From an uncultured Eubacteriales bacterium (GTDB taxonomy: Bacteria; Bacillota; Clostridia; Oscillospirales; Acutalibacteraceae): a stretch of DNA of 5,107 nt. Each line of letters begins with the position of its first letter. Within the stretch, counting starts at the first letter, position 1. The notes beneath the pieces are model-generated. The model saw nothing but the letters and a program-made list of their open reading frames with translations, was not told the DNA's origin and searched no databases. Location: assembly GCA_934667575.1 (NCBI GenBank), contig CAKUME010000102.1, positions 1 to 5,107 on the forward strand, read 5' to 3'. Shown here one piece after another: positions 1 to 5,107 of this stretch. A program made the position numbers and the translations under genes.

Positions 1-230
1 ACACCGTTCCGATTCCAGAAGCAGGTGGTGGCGGCAGAGGTAATGGTGATGCCGCGCTCCTGTTCCTGAACCATCCAGTCCATGGTTGCATCGCCGTCGT
101 GCACTTCACCAATCTTGTGGTTAATACCTGTGTAGAACAGAATACGCTCCGTGGTGGTGGTTTTGCCGGCGTCGATGTGAGCCATGATACCGATGTTACG
201 GGTCTGTTCGAGAGATACCTGTCTCGGCAT
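1..230 (-). CDS. fusA: Translation elongation factor G, N-terminal part (3' end outside window)
   Basis: EF-G is the ribosome-dependent GTPase that drives translocation of tRNA and mRNA, and with RRF it recycles ribosomes. Only 76 codons plus two bases lie in the window, out of about 690 usual for the family. The start MPRQVSLEQTRNIGIMAHIDAGKTT is a typical bacterial EF-G N-terminus. The G1/P-loop is AHIDAGKT (residues 17-24). Switch I follows (TTERILFYTGINHKIGEVHDGDATMDWM), and the G2 region is QERGITIT (57-64). No defect is visible. Position after rpsG matches the str operon, and tuf would be expected further downstream. The sequence is the housekeeping EF-G type, with nothing suggesting a ribosomal-protection (Tet-type) GTPase. 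The C-terminal domains cannot be judged. Confidence 0.97.
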   Translation of the reverse strand, partial: MPRQVSLEQTRNIGIMAHIDAGKTTTTERILFYTGINHKIGEVHDGDATMDWMVQEQERGITITSAATTCFWNRNG

Positions 231-240
231 AATGTAATTT

Positions 241-245
241 CTCCT
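241..245 (-). promoter_or_regulatory. Shine-Dalgarno site of fusA
   Basis: AGGAG on the minus strand (within GATAGGAGAAATT) lies 10 bases before the fusA ATG at 230. The match is good, but the spacing is longer than for rpsL and rpsG. Confidence 0.75.
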
Positions 246-254
246 ATCTTACGG

Positions 255-284
255 GTTGTTATGCGGCAAACCGCCGGGCACAAC
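255..284 (-). promoter_or_regulatory. Imperfect hairpin upstream of the fusA ribosome binding site
   Basis: GTTGT (284-280) can pair with ACAAC (259-255), enclosing an inner GCGG/CCGC stem with a TTTG loop (274-263). Several unpaired bases lie between the two stems. It ends 10 bases before the fusA Shine-Dalgarno. Biological significance is uncertain. Confidence 0.25.
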
Positions 285-311
285 ACCCATGCGATGCTTG
301 CAGCGAAATGA

Positions 312-336
312 CCTGTCCGCGTTCCGGATGGACAGG
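312..336 (-). promoter_or_regulatory. Hairpin after rpsG
   Basis: A perfect 7-bp stem CCTGTCC/GGACAGG (336-330 with 318-312) encloses an 11-nt loop and can be lengthened by two pairs across a one-base bulge. It starts about 24 bases after the rpsG stop. The bases that follow (TCATTTC) are not a U-run, so it is unlikely to be an intrinsic terminator. It could stabilise or process the transcript, or slow polymerase, between rpsG and fusA. Confidence 0.4.
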
Positions 337-359
337 ATCGGAAAAATGGGTAACCGGAA

Positions 360-830
360 TTACCATCTGAAGTGAGCGAACGCCTTGTTGGCCTCGGCCA
401 TCTTGTGCGTATCCTCGCGCTTTTTGAACGCGCCGCCGGCGCCGTTGGTGGCGTCGATGATCTCGTTGGCAAGGCGCTCCTTCATCGTTTTTTCGGAACG
501 GGCGCGGGAGTAGGTGGACAACCACCGAAGACCCAGGGTCTCTTTTCTCTCCGGGCGCACTTCCATCGGCACCTGGTAGGTGGCACCGCCCACGCGGCGA
601 GCCTTTACCTCCAGCACCGGCATCACGTTTTCCATAGCCTGCTCAAAAACCTCCAGCGGGTCTTTGCCGGTTTTTTCGGAAATGATGTCGAACGCACCAT
701 AGACGATCTTCTGGGCAACGCCCTTCTTGCCGTCATACATCACGTTGTTGATGAGTCTGGTGACCATTTTGGAATTATAAAGCGGATCGGGCAAAACATC
801 ACGTTTTGCGATGGAGCCTCTTCTTGGCAC
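360..830 (-). CDS. rpsG: 30S ribosomal protein S7
   Basis: S7 is a primary 16S rRNA-binding protein that nucleates assembly of the 30S head and lines the E-site exit region. With the GTG start at 830 the product is 156 residues, the usual bacterial length. It begins (M)PRRGSIAKRDVLPDPLYNSKMV, the standard S7 N-terminus, where the initiator GTG is read as Met. The conserved LINNVMYDGKKGVAQKIVY segment (26-44), the RNA-contacting beta-hairpin around ARRVGGATYQVPMEVRP (77-93), and the C-terminal KKREDTHKMAEANKAFAHFRW (136-156) are all intact. The reading frame continues upstream to a TTG at 896, but those 22 residues do not match S7 and contain the Shine-Dalgarno. The stop is TAA at 360-362. It lies 144 bases after rpsL and 129 before fusA, and is probably cotranscribed with both. 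In E. coli, S7 represses its own operon; the spacer hairpins make this worth testing here. Confidence 0.98.
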   Translation of the reverse strand: MPRRGSIAKRDVLPDPLYNSKMVTRLINNVMYDGKKGVAQKIVYGAFDIISEKTGKDPLEVFEQAMENVMPVLEVKARRVGGATYQVPMEVRPERKETLGLRWLSTYSRARSEKTMKERLANEIIDATNGAGGAFKKREDTHKMAEANKAFAHFRW

Positions 831-838
831 TTTACTTC

Positions 839-844
839 CCTCCT
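839..844 (-). promoter_or_regulatory. Shine-Dalgarno site that fixes the rpsG GTG start
   Basis: AGGAGG (844-839), within GAAGGAGGGAAG, lies 8 bases upstream of the GTG at 830-828. This spacing is ideal for that GTG. The site falls inside the in-frame extension that starts at the TTG at 896, which argues against using that upstream start. Confidence 0.9.
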
Positions 845-869
845 TCACAGAAATGATATCATAGGTACT

Positions 870-888
870 CGAAAGCGACAAACTCTCG
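870..888 (-). promoter_or_regulatory. Second hairpin upstream of the rpsG start
   Basis: CGAGAG (888-883) pairs with CTTTCG (875-870) over a 7-nt loop, giving 6 bp with one G-U pair. The 10-bp palindrome ATGATATCAT (853-862) follows closely, then the rpsG Shine-Dalgarno. Together with the hairpin at 929-950 it makes the spacer look structured. The stability is modest and the role is not established. Confidence 0.3.
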
Positions 889-914
889 TAGGCCAATACA
901 GAAGCGATCTATAT

Positions 915-942
915 ATAATAAACGCTGCTGCATTGATGGCAA
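915..942 (-). promoter_or_regulatory. Possible weak internal promoter upstream of rpsG
   Basis: In the AT-rich rpsL-rpsG spacer, TTGCCA (942-937) resembles a -35 box. It is followed after 16 bp by TATTAT (920-915), five of six matches to a -10. The surrounding TTTATTATATATAG is locally very AT-rich in an otherwise GC-rich window, which makes chance -10-like matches more likely. The -35-like bases also lie in the loop of a predicted hairpin. This is a tentative call. Confidence 0.25.
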
Positions 943-950
943 CGAATGCA
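929..950 (-). promoter_or_regulatory. Hairpin in the rpsL-rpsG spacer
   Basis: A perfect 6-bp stem TGCATT/AATGCA (950-945 with 934-929) encloses a 10-nt loop, 25 to 46 bases after the rpsL stop. It lacks a following U-run suited to termination, so it is not a terminator. In E. coli the same intercistronic region carries the S7 binding site for translational autoregulation of the str operon. Whether this hairpin does the same is unknown. Confidence 0.35.
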
Positions 951-974
951 TTTTTTACACTACTGAATTTTGTC

Positions 975-1403
975 TTACTTTTTGGCCGCACCGGCCTTGG
1001 GGCGCTTCGCACCGTATTTGGAACGGGCCTGCATTCTCATGGCGACGCCCTGTGCATCCAGCGTTCCGCGGATGATGTGGTAACGAACACCAGGAAGGTC
1101 CTTCACACGGCCGCCGCGAATCAGCACCACGGAGTGCTCCTGCAGGTTGTGGCCGACGCCGGGGATGTAGGCAGAAACTTCGATGCCGTTGGACAAACGG
1201 ACACGAGCGATCTTACGCAGAGCGGAGTTCGGCTTTTTGGGGGTCGCGGTTTTCACCACGGTGCAGACGCCGCGCTTCTGCGGAGAGCTCTGATCGATGG
1301 CCGCGCGCTTTTTGGAGTTCCATCCTTTGAGCAGCGCAGGCGCCTTCGCCTTCTTCTCCACGTCTTCTCTTCCTTTGCGAACCAATTGGTTAAAGGTTGG
1401 CAT
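975..1403 (-). CDS. rpsL: 30S ribosomal protein S12
   Basis: S12 sits at the A-site decoding centre of the small subunit and controls accuracy of tRNA selection. The 142-residue product starts MPTFNQLVRKGR and ends in a basic tail (GAKRPKAGAAKK). The S12 core is intact: PQKRGVCT (41-48), TPKKPNSALRK (54-64), GHNLQEHSVVLIRGGRVKDLPGVRYH (84-109) and QARSKYG (125-131). Lys56/Lys57 and Lys101 correspond to the region where streptomycin-resistance changes arise in E. coli (K42 and K87); these lysines are wild type here. Asp102 matches the position that is methylthiolated in E. coli. Residues about 26-40 form the insertion shared with B. subtilis S12 and absent from E. coli. The ATG has an ideal AGGAGG site 6 bases upstream, and the stop is TAA (975-977). 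It is the first gene after the promoter and structured leader, and no terminator separates it from rpsG. Confidence 0.98.
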   Translation of the reverse strand: MPTFNQLVRKGREDVEKKAKAPALLKGWNSKKRAAIDQSSPQKRGVCTVVKTATPKKPNSALRKIARVRLSNGIEVSAYIPGVGHNLQEHSVVLIRGGRVKDLPGVRYHIIRGTLDAQGVAMRMQARSKYGAKRPKAGAAKK

Positions 1404-1409
1404 AGTACA

Positions 1410-1415
1410 CCTCCT
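1410..1415 (-). promoter_or_regulatory. Shine-Dalgarno site of rpsL
   Basis: AGGAGG on the minus strand lies 6 bases before the ATG at 1403. It is a full anti-Shine-Dalgarno match and fixes the rpsL start. It lies outside the predicted leader stems, after an AT-rich stretch (about 1418-1435), so it should be accessible in the drawn fold. Confidence 0.9.
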
Positions 1416-1435
1416 CAGTAAAAAAATATTTTGTT

Positions 1436-1558
1436 CGTGACGGGGCCGCTTGCCGCGCAGAACGCTAAGAAGTATGCACCGATTTGCATCGGTTTATGCA
1501 CGCATTCCGTGAATTCTGCACAAGGCAGGAAGCAATGAGCCTCCGCAGACCCCACACG
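1436..1558 (-). promoter_or_regulatory. Putative structured mRNA leader of rpsL
   Basis: This is the 5' untranslated region between the predicted transcription start and the rpsL ribosome binding site. By eye it can fold into a closed domain. P1 pairs CGTG and GGGG near the 5' end (1558-1550) with CCCC and CACG near the 3' end (1445-1436), around a small internal loop. P2 pairs TCTGC (1549-1545) with GCAGA (1519-1515), stacked on an inner 6-bp stem GGAGGC/GCTTCC (1544-1539 with 1533-1528; one G-U pair). P3 is a perfect 6-bp stem ACCGAT/ATCGGT capped by a GCAA tetraloop of GNRA type (1493-1478). An AT-rich, probably unpaired stretch follows, then the Shine-Dalgarno. I do not recognise a named leader family. 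Ribosomal-protein operons often carry such autoregulatory leaders, but that role here is inference. Confidence 0.45.
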
Positions 1559-1564
1559 ATAACT

Positions 1565-1594
1565 ATTTTATCACACTTTGCCCCTGCTTGTCAA
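1565..1594 (-). promoter_or_regulatory. Sigma-A-type promoter for rpsL-rpsG-fusA
   Basis: The minus strand shows a perfect -35 box TTGACA (1594-1589), an 18-bp spacer, and a -10 box TAAAAT (1570-1565; five of six matches to TATAAT). TGA directly before the -10 gives an extended -10 (TGn) element. A run of six A residues (1603-1598) sits just upstream of the -35 and may act as a partial UP element. Transcription would be expected to start near 1557-1560, giving a leader of about 155 nt before rpsL. The position, downstream of the rpoC terminator and upstream of rpsL, supports a real promoter. Confidence 0.88.
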
Positions 1595-1640
1595 GCGTTT
1601 TTTCGCGTTCTCATGCGGTTTTTGGGATATTTTCGCGCAC

Positions 1641-1669
1641 AAAAGGCCGGAGCGGCAAGCGCTCCGGCC
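1641..1669 (-). terminator. Intrinsic terminator after rpoC
   Basis: On the minus strand, a perfect 10-bp GC-rich stem (GGCCGGAGCG paired with CGCTCCGGCC; arms 1660-1669 and 1645-1654) encloses a 5-nt loop. It is followed directly by TTTT (1644-1641), then GTG. It lies about 41 bases after the rpoC stop, where a terminator for the rpoBC unit would be expected. The U-tract is short, so termination may be partial and some readthrough into rpsL is possible. Confidence 0.8.
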
Positions 1670-1710
1670 CAAGCGGGAATTTTTTGGTTTTCCGCACGTC
1701 CAACCGCATC

Positions 1711-5107
<3,397 letters not shown>

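Noticed and set aside
312..336. Hairpin after rpsG as an intrinsic terminator
   Set aside because: No U-run follows the stem on the minus strand, and fusA follows in the usual operon order with its own ribosome binding site but no recognisable promoter.
853..862. Palindrome ATGATATCAT as an operator
   Set aside because: It is short and AT-rich, with no second copy or known regulator match. It lies inside the probable transcript just before the rpsG ribosome binding site.
831..896. N-terminal extension of S7 from the TTG at 896
   Set aside because: The extra 22 residues do not match S7, the Shine-Dalgarno lies inside the extension, and the GTG at 830 gives the standard 156-residue protein.
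372..1421. 349-codon open frame on the plus strand spanning rpsG and rpsL
   Set aside because: It runs antisense through two well-identified ribosomal-protein genes and their spacer, in the same register as both. Codon bias explains it, and the product resembles no family.
1421..1445. Leader closing stem followed by a T-run (1421-1427) as an attenuator
   Set aside because: About eight bases separate the stem end (1436) from the T-run, too far for a normal intrinsic terminator. The T-run leads directly into the rpsL Shine-Dalgarno region.

Overview
The window is a stretch of core translation and transcription machinery, read entirely from the minus strand. In transcription order it holds the 3' part of rpoC (RNA polymerase beta'), rpsL (ribosomal protein S12), rpsG (S7) and the first 76 codons of fusA (elongation factor G). 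This is the widely conserved rpoBC-str gene order. The DNA is visibly GC-rich. S12 carries the roughly 14-residue insertion that Bacillus subtilis S12 also has and E. coli S12 lacks. Beta' has no large insertion (SI3) in its trigger loop and an inferred full length near 1190 residues. The ribosome binding sites are strong AGGAGG types, and the promoter is sigma-A-like. Together these suggest a GC-rich member of the Firmicutes, most likely Clostridia. Family level cannot be fixed from this window.

Layout: positions 5107-1711 are rpoC, lacking about 60 N-terminal codons beyond the window edge. Positions 1710-1404 are a 307-base gap without a gene. It contains a perfect 10-bp intrinsic terminator hairpin (1641-1669), then a near-consensus promoter (-35 at 1589-1594, -10 at 1565-1570), then a leader of about 155 nt that can fold extensively, ending in a strong Shine-Dalgarno. 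Positions 1403-975 are rpsL. A 144-base spacer with two hairpins and a possible weak promoter leads to rpsG, which uses a GTG start at 830 and ends at 360. A 129-base spacer with two more hairpins leads to fusA at 230, which runs off the window.

The genes act together in gene expression: beta' forms half of the RNA polymerase active centre, S12 and S7 are 30S proteins of the decoding and head regions, and EF-G drives translocation. The terminator-promoter pair suggests that rpsL-rpsG-fusA (probably with tuf beyond the window) forms a transcription unit separate from rpoBC. No mobile element, CRISPR array, tRNA, rRNA or defence gene is visible. The coding content is ordinary. The points worth a second look are the structured rpsL leader, the long structured spacers between genes, and the absence of the L7Ae-like gene that B. 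subtilis has between rpoC and rpsL.
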